Shown here: one piece after another, positions 16,622 through 25,400 of the stretch | How positions within the stretch are numbered: the first letter of the stretch is position 1 | Layout of the letters: every line of letters starts with the position of its first letter | NCBI RefSeq assembly: GCF_001570545.1 | Contig: NZ_BBXD01000012.1 | Span: 27,194-91,193 of the forward strand | Length of the DNA: 64,000 bases | From: Herbidospora mongoliensis | GTDB lineage: Bacteria; Actinomycetota; Actinomycetes; Streptosporangiales; Streptosporangiaceae | Direction: 5' to 3' | The notes under the pieces: model-generated | The model's database searches: none | What the model saw: the letters and a program-made list of their open reading frames with translations, nothing else | What the model was told of the DNA's origin: nothing | Position numbers and translations under genes: made by a program

Positions 16622-17845
16622 GTGACCGTTTCCATGCCCGGTGTCTCCCTGACGGACCACGTGTTCACCGTCCCGCTCGACCACTCCGATCTCTCTGCGG
16701 GGTTGATCGAGGTGTTCGCGCGGGAGGCGTGTGACCCCCGGCGGGTGGGCGAGGACCTGCCGTGGCTGGTGTTCCTGCAGGGCGGTCCGGGTGGGAGGTC
16801 ACCCCGGCCTCTGGGCGGGGACGGCTGGCTCGGGTACGCCCTGCGCACTCACCGGGTGCTGCTGCTCGACCAGCGGGGGACGGGCCGCAGCAGCCCCGTG
16901 ACGGCGAAGTCGCTGCCGCACCCTGACGGTCCCGAACTCGCCGCGTATCTGCGGCACTTCCGCGCCGACTCGATCGTGGACGACGCCGAACACATCCGCC
17001 GTTCTTTGGGCGTCGAGCGCTGGTCGACGCTGGGCCAGTCCTACGGCGGCTTCGTGACCCTGACGTATTTGTCGAAAGCACCCGACTCGCTGTCGGCCTG
17101 CTACGTGACCGGGGGACTGGCGGGTCTCCACGCCGATGCGGACGAGGTCTACTCCCGGACCTACCGGCGCGTGGAAGACAAACTCCGCCGCTACTTCATC
17201 CGCTATCCGGACGACCGCGCCCGCCTCGACGGCCTGCTCGCCTTCCTGGACCAGAACGACATCCGCCTCCCGGATGGCGACCGCCTCACGCCGCAGCGTC
17301 TCAAGTTCCTGGGTACGGAACTGGGCACCGGTACCGGTGCTGAATCCCTGCACTGGGTTCTGACCGAGGCCTGGGTCGGTGGCGAGCTCTCGGATGACTT
17401 CCTCTACCAGGTCATGGCCGCGACGTCTTTCGCCGGCAATCCCCTGTACGCGGTCATGCACGAGTCCATCTACTCGCAGGGCGCCCCGACGAACTGGGCT
17501 GCCGCCCGCCTGGCCCCGGACCTCCCTTTGACGGGGGAGATGATCTATCCGTGGATGTTCGACGAGATCAGGGCGCTGCGGCCGTTCAGGGAAACGGCGG
17601 AGTGCTTGGCCCAGATGACCTGGCCGACGTTGTATGACCCCGCTCGCCTGGCCACGAACGAGGTCCCGGTGGGAGCGGTCGTCTACTACGACGACATGTA
17701 TGTGGACGAGGGATTGTCAGCCCAGACGGCACGTGAGGTCGCCAACGTGACGACGTGGGTCACGAACGAGTGGGAACACGACGGCCTGCGGGTGTCGGGC
17801 GAGACGGTCATTCGGAAGGTGCTGGGCTCGATCCAGGCCAGGTGA
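16622..17845 (+). CDS. Alpha/beta hydrolase, proline iminopeptidase-like (S33)
   Basis: Cytosolic peptidase-like hydrolase of about 407 residues. Motifs: oxyanion HGGP-equivalent LQGGPGGRS (about 52-60), DQRGTGRS, and nucleophile S140 in LGQSYGGFVTL. The C-terminal part keeps NEWEHDGLR, which places a possible catalytic His. It resembles prolyl aminopeptidases of about 430 residues. GTG 16622 starts 4 bp after the preceding gene; ATG 16634 is an alternative. The 3' end overlaps the convergent NACHT gene by 38 bp. Confidence 0.82.
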   Translation: MTVSMPGVSLTDHVFTVPLDHSDLSAGLIEVFAREACDPRRVGEDLPWLVFLQGGPGGRSPRPLGGDGWLGYALRTHRVLLLDQRGTGRSSPVTAKSLPHPDGPELAAYLRHFRADSIVDDAEHIRRSLGVERWSTLGQSYGGFVTLTYLSKAPDSLSACYVTGGLAGLHADADEVYSRTYRRVEDKLRRYFIRYPDDRARLDGLLAFLDQNDIRLPDGDRLTPQRLKFLGTELGTGTGAESLHWVLTEAWVGGELSDDFLYQVMAATSFAGNPLYAVMHESIYSQGAPTNWAAARLAPDLPLTGEMIYPWMFDEIRALRPFRETAECLAQMTWPTLYDPARLATNEVPVGAVVYYDDMYVDEGLSAQTAREVANVTTWVTNEWEHDGLRVSGETVIRKVLGSIQAR

Positions 17846-20800
17846 GGCGATAGCGACCGCCTTCGGCGCGGATGATGCGCCGGGCTCGGCGGAGGAGATG
17901 CGGGTCGGCGGACGCGATCTCGTCGAAGTCGTCGGGGCTCATCCGGCGCACCACGTCGAAGGCGAGCACCGGGGCGGCCGAGGGGTCGATCTCGAGCTCC
18001 ATCAGCGTCACCGTCGCCAGGAGCGCGTCGGAGACTGTCGTGCCGTTGACCTTCATCAGCCGGTCGACCAGTTCGAGGTGGTCACGGTCCCGTGCGACCA
18101 CGTACAGCACGCAGTCGAGCAGCACGCTGATGCGGGCCGAGCTGATCCGGAGCTGCCGGTCGCAGATCTCCGCGACGACCTCGATCGGCAGGTGGTGCCG
18201 ATCGCTGTAGACCAGGTCGAGGAGACGGCGCTCCATCCACGGGCTGATCGTTTCGATGTTGTCGAGGGCCTGCTGGTCGGCGGGGAGCATGAGCCACGCT
18301 TCGAGCAGCGGGCCGAAGAACGAGTTAGCCGGCAGGCGCGAGCTCTTCTTGTAGGACGTCGCCAACGTCGGCTGATGGTAGAACACCATCCTGGCCAGGG
18401 CGTTGATGGGCTGGCGGCCGAGGCCGGTGTCGAGTGAGGTCTGGGCCGGACGAACATCCCAGTAGGCGTGGGCGTTCCGGGGCAGGACGTTGTGGGTCCA
18501 GGCGATGACGTCGCCGGTTCCCGAAAGGCCGTCGGCGACCGGCTGGTCGAAGCGGGTGACGGTGATCTCCCGTTGCTCGCCTTCCCACGTGCGGGCGATG
18601 GCCAGCCAGTCGTTGACGGCGGGCCATTCGTCGCCCGTGGTGCCCGCCCGCCAGAGGTCGACGAGGTTCTGCCACAACGCGATTCGCGGTTCCCGCCCGC
18701 CGAACAATTCCTTCGCCCGTGTCGGCCCGGTGAGGATGACGAGCAGCAGCACCAGATTGGCGGAGCGGCGGGCGACTCGATGCACACTGGAGACGGCGAC
18801 CGGCTGATATTCGCTTTGTCCGGCCACGCTGCCGAAATAGGTGCTCTGCAGCATTCTCAGAAGGGCCGGCCGGATGCGTGGATCGTCGACCCGCATCTCT
18901 GCGAGGAATCGCAGAATCGGCGTTCGAACGGCCACGACCGCGAAGGAGAGTAATTCTTCGAGATTGGTGTGCGCCGGCGGGCGGAAGCGGCTGGGCCGGG
19001 CCTCCAGTTCCGCTTCTTCCTGCACCAGGTCCCTGATCAGCCGGGCCACGAGATACTCGCCGAAGGTCGCGTGCAGGAACTCATATGTGCTGACCGCGTC
19101 GGTGTCCTGCCGGGCCTGTGCCTGATGGACGAAGAAGAACCTGCCGAGCACTTTCTGCGCTGCGGTCAGGGGGCGCTGGAACCCTGTCGTCGTGGCCGGT
19201 GCCTCGGGCATCAGGGCGTTGAGATCGCGGTTCAGTTCGTCGTGCGTGACCCACTGCTGGCCCCGGTTGAACATGGCGAACGCGGCGACCGACAGACGCA
19301 GCAGTTCGAATTCGACGGCCGCGTCGAGGGCTTCGTGGGCAAGCCCCCGTTCGTGCTTGCGGATTTCCCGCACGGCGAATCGGCGCACCAGCCGTTCGTA
19401 CAACTCCGACTGGAGCAGCCGGCCGGTCAGAACCGCTCCGTCAGAGTCGTAGAGGGCGAGCATCAGCAGGAGGAGTGGCTGCCTGGCCAGGTCGGGGTAG
19501 CAGAGCACGTCGTGGAGTGACAGATCGGCCCCGGTGCTGCGGTTCCATGAGCCGACCCACTCGGCGACCTGATCGTCGGAGAAGGGCTCAAGGCGGAGTG
19601 CCACCGATTCCGGCGGCACCCGGCAGCGGTCCGCCACGGCGGTCCGGGTGGTGATGATCACCGCGAGCGGGCGGCCCAACAAGGCCTCGCGTTCCTGGAA
19701 CTCCATCGCCTGGCGCAGGTAGTCGGCCCGGTTGACGCCAGTGGCCTGGAGTAATTCGTCGAGACCGTCGAGGAGGACGACCGGCAGCGCCCCCTCGGCG
19801 GCTCGAGCCAGGTCGGGCCAGGAGAGCGTTTCACCGGTCGTCGCGTGGATGCCGGTCTCGATCTGTTCCTGGATGCCCGCGTCGGCGGGCACCTGCCGCA
19901 ACGGCACTCGGATGGGCAGGAAATCGCTCTGCGGCAGCCGGGCGGCGAGCATCTGGGTCAGCACCGACTTGCCCGCGCCGGGCTGACCGAGGATGAGCAG
20001 CGGTGCCTGGACCGCCTCCGCCGAGGTCAGGTGTCCGGCCAGCACCTGTCCCAGGTCGCCGCGCGTCTCCTCCCGTTCCCAGGTGGACTCCAGGCTCAGA
20101 TCGCTGCGCCCCGGATCGGCGAGTCGCCGGAAGAGCGGGACCACGTAGGCTTCGCCGAGGCTCGGCATGCCCAGGTCGCCGAGTTGGTCGTCGCTCTGGC
20201 TGATCGGCCGGATCGGCGCTGCCGCGTTGAGCGCGTGGATGCTCGCCACCTTCGCCGAAGGCGCCCGCCCGGCTGTCACCTCCATCAGCATCGACTCCAG
20301 CCCCGCGAGCCCCGCCTGAGCGGATTCGTGGGCCCGCATCTGGGCCCAGAAAGCGAATTCGGGGAAGTCGGTTGCCAGCCGGTAGTAGAGATCCTGGTAG
20401 CGGGCGACCGCGGCCTGGGGGAGGTCGTGGGAGAAGGCGTACATCAGCGCCTGCCAACGGTCGGAGTCGGCGCTGCTCTCAGGCAGAAATTCGATGATCT
20501 CCTGGAGTTGGACGCCCGCGAACGCGTAGTTCAGCATCAAGCTGTTGAGGTGTGCCGACGTCGGTGTCGTCGGATCGCTTCCGATCAGACAGCCGTGCAG
20601 CCGTCTCACTCGGCTCATCAGCTGGGCGGCAGGACCCTCGATCTTCAGATCCTTGAGGGGGACAGGGAGATCGAGGTTGTCCAGCGCCTCGAAGAACGCC
20701 GTCGTGATGATGACCTCATGGGCCGCGACCAGTCGTTCGGTCCGGGTCGCCCGGGGAACCCTGCTCACTTTCTCCCGCAGATCTCCGAAGATCTGATGCG

Positions 20801-20957
20801 CCAGCCGGAGCGCCTCGGTCTTCGCGTCGAACAGGCTCAACGTGATCGGTCCGCCCGCCAGCAGGCCTAATCCAAGAGCCGTATCGAGAGCCTTGATCGT
20901 GCGGGACTGCCCGCCCAGTAGCTTCACCGCGTCGGCGTAGGTCACCCGCTTGGCCAT
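17808..20957 (-). CDS. NACHT NTPase, bacterial NLR-like (likely NNH7 N-terminal domain)
   Basis: A STAND ATPase of 1049 residues. Residues 1-300 are a helical N-terminal region starting YADAVKLLGGQSRTIKALD and SLFDAKTEALRLAHQIFG, a pattern I associate with NACHT N-terminal helical domain 7. The NACHT core has Walker A GQPGAGKS (324-331), Walker B VVLLDGLDEL (393-402) and a following ITTRTAV sensor. Downstream is the usual YEFLHATFGEYLVARLI segment, then about 400 residues without recognisable LRR, WD40 or TPR repeats. Bacterial NACHT proteins include antiphage effectors that sense invaders and trigger abortive infection; that role is inferred. It sits alone, 27-36 bp from a divergent ThuA-like gene. 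Confidence 0.9.
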   Translation of the reverse strand: MAKRVTYADAVKLLGGQSRTIKALDTALGLGLLAGGPITLSLFDAKTEALRLAHQIFGDLREKVSRVPRATRTERLVAAHEVIITTAFFEALDNLDLPVPLKDLKIEGPAAQLMSRVRRLHGCLIGSDPTTPTSAHLNSLMLNYAFAGVQLQEIIEFLPESSADSDRWQALMYAFSHDLPQAAVARYQDLYYRLATDFPEFAFWAQMRAHESAQAGLAGLESMLMEVTAGRAPSAKVASIHALNAAAPIRPISQSDDQLGDLGMPSLGEAYVVPLFRRLADPGRSDLSLESTWEREETRGDLGQVLAGHLTSAEAVQAPLLILGQPGAGKSVLTQMLAARLPQSDFLPIRVPLRQVPADAGIQEQIETGIHATTGETLSWPDLARAAEGALPVVLLDGLDELLQATGVNRADYLRQAMEFQEREALLGRPLAVIITTRTAVADRCRVPPESVALRLEPFSDDQVAEWVGSWNRSTGADLSLHDVLCYPDLARQPLLLLMLALYDSDGAVLTGRLLQSELYERLVRRFAVREIRKHERGLAHEALDAAVEFELLRLSVAAFAMFNRGQQWVTHDELNRDLNALMPEAPATTTGFQRPLTAAQKVLGRFFFVHQAQARQDTDAVSTYEFLHATFGEYLVARLIRDLVQEEAELEARPSRFRPPAHTNLEELLSFAVVAVRTPILRFLAEMRVDDPRIRPALLRMLQSTYFGSVAGQSEYQPVAVSSVHRVARRSANLVLLLVILTGPTRAKELFGGREPRIALWQNLVDLWRAGTTGDEWPAVNDWLAIARTWEGEQREITVTRFDQPVADGLSGTGDVIAWTHNVLPRNAHAYWDVRPAQTSLDTGLGRQPINALARMVFYHQPTLATSYKKSSRLPANSFFGPLLEAWLMLPADQQALDNIETISPWMERRLLDLVYSDRHHLPIEVVAEICDRQLRISSARISVLLDCVLYVVARDRDHLELVDRLMKVNGTTVSDALLATVTLMELEIDPSAAPVLAFDVVRRMSPDDFDEIASADPHLLRRARRIIRAEGGRYRLTWPGSSPAPSE

Positions 20958-20963
20958 TCCCTG

Positions 20964-20969
20964 ATCCTA
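20964..20969 (-). promoter_or_regulatory. Leaderless-type -10 box for the NACHT gene
   Basis: TAGGAT on the minus strand ends 6 nt before the ATG at 20957, the spacing expected if transcription starts at the A of the start codon. The divergent gap is too short for a conventional leader on both sides. Confidence 0.45.
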
Positions 20970-20993
20970 GGGACCTGTGATGCAGTGGCGGGT

Positions 20994-21668
20994 ATGGCGC
21001 GAAATCTCATTCTTTCCGGAGGGGTGGCGCATGACTTTGCGGCCACGTCACAAACCCTGGCCGAGGTCCTCCTCGAAGCGGGGATCGAGTCGGAGATCAC
21101 CGAGGACATCGCGGGCGCCCTGGCCGAGCCCCCTCAGGTCGATCTGATCACGATCAACGCCCTGCGCTGGTGCCACCAGAGCGGTCACTTCGAGAGCCAG
21201 CGCGCATACTGGCACTTCGAGCTGAGCCAGGATGCGAGAGCGGTCCTGCTGGACCACCTGAACAAGGGCGGCGGAGTGCTCGCCATGCACAGCGCCTCCA
21301 TCTGCTTCGACGACTGGCAGGGCTGGCCGCGTGTCCTCGGGGCGTCGTGGAAGTGGGGCAAGTCGCACCACCCGCCGATCGGCTGGACCGCCGTCCACGT
21401 CAACCGCGACCACGCGATCACCGATGGCTTACGCGACTTCGACGTCGTCGACGAGGTCTACAGCGACCTCGACATCCTCCCCGACGTCACCCCGCTGGCC
21501 ACGTCGCTGGGCCAGCCGGTGCTCTGGGCCCGGAACGTCAGACGCGGGCGGCTCGTCTACGACGCGTTGGGGCACGACACGCGGTCCTACGACTCACCCG
21601 TACACAGGACGCTGCTGTGCCGGGCCGCCCAGTGGTTACTTCGGCAGCCCGTCGGGATCAGCGAGTAG
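20994..21668 (+). CDS. ThuA-like domain protein
   Basis: Cytosolic protein of 224 residues with the ThuA/glutamine-amidotransferase-like fold: NLILSGGVAHDF at the start, GGGVLAMHSASICFDDW in place of the nucleophile elbow, HVNRDHAITDGLRDFDVVDEVYSDL, and ALGHDTRSYDSPVH near the end. These are the usual ThuA landmarks (AFHSA-like turn and GHD..S). ThuA proteins are linked to sugar metabolism, but a definite reaction is not established. ATG 20994 is preferred over GTG 20985. Its end overlaps the MerR gene by 33 bp. Confidence 0.82.
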   Translation: MARNLILSGGVAHDFAATSQTLAEVLLEAGIESEITEDIAGALAEPPQVDLITINALRWCHQSGHFESQRAYWHFELSQDARAVLLDHLNKGGGVLAMHSASICFDDWQGWPRVLGASWKWGKSHHPPIGWTAVHVNRDHAITDGLRDFDVVDEVYSDLDILPDVTPLATSLGQPVLWARNVRRGRLVYDALGHDTRSYDSPVHRTLLCRAAQWLLRQPVGISE

Positions 21669-22283
21669 CCGCGCCGACTCCGACTCCTCGGCGAGTCGCC
21701 GCACCACGTCCAGGACCCGGCCGTAGAGCACGGTCCCGATCACGTGGGCCTCGACCGCCGTCTCGCGTGGTCCGTCGAACGGTATCCTCGCCATCTCGTG
21801 GTCGCGCACCAGGCCGCCGACCGCGGCGGCGTAGGGGCGCAGGTCAGGCAGGGTCACGTCGTGGTCGAGGCGGCGGAGGGTCACGATGGTCTGGGCGAGT
21901 TCGTTCCGGCCGGGGGCGTTGGCGGCGACCCGCCAGCCGCGTTCGCGGATCAGTTCGTCGACCATGGCCCGGGCCGCGATCCACTCGTCGGTCTCCTCGG
22001 GTTCGGTCTTGGGGGACAGCGCGTAGTGCGCCGTGCCGAGCATCTCGTGGACGCCCATCTTCTCGTCCTCGACCGCCTCGATCACGGCCCGGATCGCCGA
22101 GATGGGGAGCTTGCCCACCTCCAGGAGGGCACGGATCAACCGGAGGCGTCGCACGTGCGACTGGCCGTAGACGGATCGGGTCGCGGAGGTCTGCTCGCCC
22201 GCGGGCAGGAGGCCTTCGCGCAGGTAGTACTTGATGGTCGGGATGGGTACCCCGGTGGCGTCGCTTAGCTGGGAGATGCGCAC
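21636..22283 (-). CDS. MerR-family transcriptional regulator
   Basis: DNA-binding protein of 215 residues. The N-terminal winged helix reads MRISQLSDATGVPIPTIKYYLREGLLPAG and the second helix pair SVYGQSHVRRLRLIRALLEVGKLPISAIRAVIEAV, both canonical for MerR. The C-terminal effector part (GTAHYALSPKTEPEETDEW...) has no Cys pair, so metal sensing is unlikely. It starts at GTG 22283, with a palindrome immediately upstream that suggests self-regulation. It follows the SAM methyltransferase gene by 10 bp. Confidence 0.9.
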   Translation of the reverse strand: MRISQLSDATGVPIPTIKYYLREGLLPAGEQTSATRSVYGQSHVRRLRLIRALLEVGKLPISAIRAVIEAVEDEKMGVHEMLGTAHYALSPKTEPEETDEWIAARAMVDELIRERGWRVAANAPGRNELAQTIVTLRRLDHDVTLPDLRPYAAAVGGLVRDHEMARIPFDGPRETAVEAHVIGTVLYGRVLDVVRRLAEESESARLLADPDGLPK

Positions 22284-22285
22284 GC

Positions 22286-22304
22286 TGGATATGCTAGCTA
22301 TCCA
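22286..22304. promoter_or_regulatory. 19-bp MerR-type operator over a leaderless promoter
   Basis: TGGATATGCTAGCTATCCA has inverted TGGATA/TATCCA arms around a 7-bp centre; 19 bp is a typical MerR operator length. On the minus strand it overlaps TAGCAT (22296-22291), a -10-like hexamer 7 nt from the GTG start of the MerR gene. Confidence 0.5.
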
Positions 22305-23112
22305 AGCGGCCCACTCCGGCCAGCCCGATCGCCCCGCTCGACGACTTCGTCAGCGCCTGGACCACCGGGTCGTCGGGGCGCCAGTCGGAGATCTGGACCA
22401 CGCCGGGTTCGTACAGGTCGAAACCGTCGAAGAGCGACAGGACCTCGGAATGGGTGCGGAAGGTGATGCCGCCGGCCGAGCTCTTGGCGTAGACCTTCTG
22501 GCCCGCGGCCAGGTCGTCGCCGAAGGCCTCGCCGGGGCTCATGTGGCTGATCACGAGGTGGCTGCCGGGCACGACCGCGTCGCGGAACTCGGCGACCACG
22601 CGGCGGGCCTCGTCGTCGTCGGTGACGAAGTGGAGGACGGCCACCAGCAGGATCGCGATCGGCTTGGAGAAGTCCAGGTGGGCGCGCACTTCCGGGTGGC
22701 CGGTGATCCAGCCGGGCTCGCGCAGGTCGCCGTCGGTCACGACGGTGCTCGGGTTGTCCGCCAGGATCGCGCGGGCGTGGACCAGGACCATGGGGTCGTT
22801 GTCGACGTACACGACCTTGGAATCGGGTGCGTGCCGCAGGGCCACCTCGTGGACGTTGTCCCGGGTGGGCAGGCCCGCGCCGACGTCGAGGAACTGGGTC
22901 ACGCCCTGGTCGATCAGGTGGCGGACGGCCCGGCCGAGGAACTCGCGGTTGGCGCGGGCCAGTTCCTTCGCGTCGGGCGAGATGGCGTTGATCGCCTCCG
23001 CGGCCTCGCGGTCGACGGCGAAATGGTCTTTGCCGCCCAGGAAGTAGTCGTACATCCGGGCGACACTCGGCGTGAGAGGGTCGACGCCGGGAGGTGCCTT
23101 TTCGAGGGTCAC
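22294..23112 (-). CDS. SAM-dependent methyltransferase, SAV2177 family
   Basis: About 272 residues of the actinomycete-specific SAV2177/DUF574 methyltransferase family. Landmarks: SVARMYDYFLGGKDHFAVDREAAE at the start, QFLDVGAGLPTRDNVHEVA as SAM motif I, VVYVDNDPMVLVHARAIL as motif II and DWRPDDPVV near the end. Streptomycetes and relatives carry many copies of this family, usually of unknown substrate. The MerR gene starts 10 bp downstream, so regulator and enzyme may share some transcription. An inverted repeat lies 50 bp upstream of its start. Confidence 0.92.
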   Translation of the reverse strand: MTLEKAPPGVDPLTPSVARMYDYFLGGKDHFAVDREAAEAINAISPDAKELARANREFLGRAVRHLIDQGVTQFLDVGAGLPTRDNVHEVALRHAPDSKVVYVDNDPMVLVHARAILADNPSTVVTDGDLREPGWITGHPEVRAHLDFSKPIAILLVAVLHFVTDDDEARRVVAEFRDAVVPGSHLVISHMSPGEAFGDDLAAGQKVYAKSSAGGITFRTHSEVLSLFDGFDLYEPGVVQISDWRPDDPVVQALTKSSSGAIGLAGVGRLDS

Positions 23113-23161
23113 AGCGTGATCCTAAACCGCACCAGACTGGCCGGTATGCGAAAAAACGGAT

Positions 23162-23182
23162 CACTCAACCCGTGCTTGAGTG
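23162..23182. promoter_or_regulatory. Inverted repeat CACTCAA-N7-TTGAGTG
   Basis: Perfect 7-bp arms with a 7-bp spacer, about 50 bp upstream of the methyltransferase start. Its position suits an operator for that gene; no cognate regulator can be named. Confidence 0.35.
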
Positions 23183-23321
23183 TGAAATCGTCCGGGATTA
23201 GCGTGATTTGTGCCCGCCGGGACGGATCGCGCCCCGCCCCGGTGGGCCTCAGTTAATTGGTGCGGAATGTCACTATTGAGGGACTTATGGCCCGAGCGAC
23301 TCCGGAACACCGGTAGCTTTC

Positions 23322-24275
23322 CTACCCGTGCGCCCACCACGACGCGGCGACCAGCTCGGCGACGAGCGTCTCCGTGAGGAGCGCGACGCCGGGATCGTCG
23401 TCATGCCTGTAACGCACGCCTCCGGCCTGCCCGGCCACCTCGCCGCCGACGGTGACGACAGTCGAACCCCGTTCGCGGACCCATTCCATCGCCTGCCCGT
23501 CGTAGGGCGAGCCGGGGAACAGCAGGGCGCGGTAGTCGTAGGTCTTGGTGAGGTAGACGTCGACGTGAGCCCAGTCGCCGGTCTCGCAGGCGGTGGCCTG
23601 GCGGCGCGGGCCCTCGCGGACCATGAGCGCCGACTGGTCGGCCGACGAGAGGCGTTCGGCGGGGGCGATCGTGTAGACGCCGTGGGGGCCGTCGAGCAGT
23701 TCCAGGACTCCGGGCAGCCAGTCGCTCCGCCGGTCGAGCAGGTCCTGCGTCGCCTCGGCGGCGCGTCTGACCAGGGCGCCGTCGACGCCCTGGCCGACCC
23801 TCTGATCGAACAGGGCGAGCAGCAGGGCGAGGGTGTGCTGGAAGGTGCGGCAGGCCACGCCGCCCTCCTCGGGGCCGGCCAGCATCGGGATGACGTGGTC
23901 GGCGCCCTTCGTGATGGGCGAGCCGTCCTTGTTGGTGAGCGCGGCCACGAAGGAGACGCCGTGGTGACGCGCCACCGCTTCGAGCGTCTCGCGGCTGCCC
24001 CCGGTGGCGGAGATCGCCACCACCAGGGTCGCCGGGTCGGGCGGGTAGCCCAGACTCGTCGAGGCGTAGTCGGCGGCGGCGTCGATCCCGGCGGCGCGCA
24101 GGCGCAGGGCGGCGACGCGGGCGGCGTACCGGGAACTGCCCATGCCCAGGAACAGCACCCGCCGCACGGTTGTCGGCAGGCCGTCGAACAGGCCGCCCGC
24201 GTCGAGCGCGGTGGCCAGCCGATCGAGCGACTCGGGCTTCTTCAGCAGGTCGTCGAGGAACTTTCCGGCGTCCAT
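23322..24275 (-). CDS. SIS-domain sugar isomerase/deaminase-like protein
   Basis: Cytosolic protein of 317 residues with two SIS folds, like the isomerase half of GlmS or AgaS. Motifs: VLFLGMGSSRYAARVAALRLRAAG (phosphosugar site 1), VVAISATGGSRETLEAVARHHG and LTNKDGSPITKGADHVI, then a second SIS part with SSADQSALMVREGPRRQATACETGDWAH. It lacks the glutaminase domain of GlmS, so it would isomerise or deaminate a phosphorylated amino sugar. It lies 12 bp after the kinase gene on the same strand, in line with a phosphorylate-then-isomerise module. Confidence 0.85.
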   Translation of the reverse strand: MDAGKFLDDLLKKPESLDRLATALDAGGLFDGLPTTVRRVLFLGMGSSRYAARVAALRLRAAGIDAAADYASTSLGYPPDPATLVVAISATGGSRETLEAVARHHGVSFVAALTNKDGSPITKGADHVIPMLAGPEEGGVACRTFQHTLALLLALFDQRVGQGVDGALVRRAAEATQDLLDRRSDWLPGVLELLDGPHGVYTIAPAERLSSADQSALMVREGPRRQATACETGDWAHVDVYLTKTYDYRALLFPGSPYDGQAMEWVRERGSTVVTVGGEVAGQAGGVRYRHDDDPGVALLTETLVAELVAASWWAHG

Positions 24276-24287
24276 TCCAGCAGCCTC

Positions 24288-25376
24288 TCAGAACCAGGTG
24301 CGCAGCACGCCCATGGGGGCGTAACGCCAGCGGGCCAGGAACCGGCCCGCGTAGATGAGCTCCCGGCAGAGCTGCTCGACCTCGAACGGCCGCAGGAGCG
24401 AACGGTCGAGCAGGTCACCCCGGCCGGCGTCGTCGAGTCGTTTCGTGTACGCGTTCTCCAGGCCCTCCCGCGCGCCCCACACCCAGGCCGAGATCGCCTG
24501 GGGATCGGCGCCGCGCCGCTTGATCGCGACCTGTCCGGCGTTCTCGATGCTGATCCCGAGCTGGGCCAGGTCGCGGGCCGCCGGCTGGTAGGGCGAGGCG
24601 CCGGTCACGGTCGGGTTGCCGTCGAAGTCGATCAGCGCGAAGCCCTCGTCCCATTCGAGGATCTGGCCCACGTGGAGGTCGCCGTGGACGCGCATCACCG
24701 AGGTCTCACCGGCCACCTGCAGCGGCGCGAGCTCCCGCCTCAGGTCGGCGACGTGATCGGCGAGCCAGCGCGCGTCGGTCTCGTCGGTCGTCAGGGCCAG
24801 CGCCTCGCCGAGGGCGTGTTCGGCCCGATCCGACCAGTCGTCGGTGGGAGGCACCAGGCGTACCGGATCGGCGATGACCCCGGACGGCCTGGCCATCGCC
24901 AGGTGCAGATCCGCGGCCAGGATGCCGATCTCCGCCGCGAAGGCGGTGCGCCCGGCCACGGCCTCGTCGGCGCACCACTCCCAGCCGTCGCGGGCCCCCG
25001 GCAGGTACGCCGTGGCCAGCCCGGCCAGAGCGGTGCCGCAGAAGATCGCCGCGTAGGGTTCCGCCGTGCGGGTGAACCCCGTATCGGACAGATGGGTCAG
25101 CATCTCCAGACCGGGATGCGGCCCCTCCGCCGGACGGGGGAACCACTTCACGATCACCTTCTCGCCCACGACGACCGACCGGTAGGTCTGGTCGACGGTG
25201 ATCGGGCGTTCTCCGGCCGGGAAGTCGGGCAGCGGGCGCAGCTCGCGCACCGTGAAGGGCGCCGGTGCGGCACCCAGGTTCCGGAGGACCTGCTCGGTCA
25301 CTCCGGGACCCGCCTCAAGCTCGTCGCTGAGACGCAAGACGACGTTCCCCGGCAACGTCCAGTCTGCGGTAGCCAC
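24288..25376 (-). CDS. Maltokinase-like sugar kinase, probable glucosamine kinase
   Basis: About 362 residues with the aminoglycoside-phosphotransferase-like kinase fold of maltokinases. Visible: an N-terminal cap, VVVGEKVIVKWFPRP (ATP lysine), MRVHGDLHVGQILEW (catalytic Asp in HGDLH) and ALIDFDGNP (metal Asp). Characterised actinobacterial glucosamine kinases belong to this branch and are linked to SIS genes, as here, so GlcN 6-phosphorylation is favoured over maltose; this is inference from family and context. The GTG start follows GGAGAG, and a TGAAT/ATTCA inverted repeat lies directly upstream. Confidence 0.8.
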   Translation of the reverse strand: MATADWTLPGNVVLRLSDELEAGPGVTEQVLRNLGAAPAPFTVRELRPLPDFPAGERPITVDQTYRSVVVGEKVIVKWFPRPAEGPHPGLEMLTHLSDTGFTRTAEPYAAIFCGTALAGLATAYLPGARDGWEWCADEAVAGRTAFAAEIGILAADLHLAMARPSGVIADPVRLVPPTDDWSDRAEHALGEALALTTDETDARWLADHVADLRRELAPLQVAGETSVMRVHGDLHVGQILEWDEGFALIDFDGNPTVTGASPYQPAARDLAQLGISIENAGQVAIKRRGADPQAISAWVWGAREGLENAYTKRLDDAGRGDLLDRSLLRPFEVEQLCRELIYAGRFLARWRYAPMGVLRTWF

Positions 25377-25386
25377 CGCGCTCTCC

Positions 25387-25400
25387 TGAATGTCGATTCA
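25387..25400. promoter_or_regulatory. TetR-type operator copy (kinase/transporter intergenic)
   Basis: TGAAT-GTCG-ATTCA, extended to ATTCAAC on the right, closely matches TTGAAT-CACG-ATTCAA at 29111-29126 beside the tetR gene. It sits between the divergent kinase and transporter genes and could control both. Confidence 0.5.

Noticed and set aside
17808-22283. A complete defence island around the NACHT gene
   Set aside because: No restriction, toxin, retron, CBASS or integrase genes are adjacent; only the NACHT gene itself supports a defence role.
24288-25376. Annotation as trehalose-pathway maltokinase (Mak/Pep2)
   Set aside because: It lacks trehalose synthase or GlgE/GlgB neighbours and sits with a SIS gene, which favours a glucosamine kinase.
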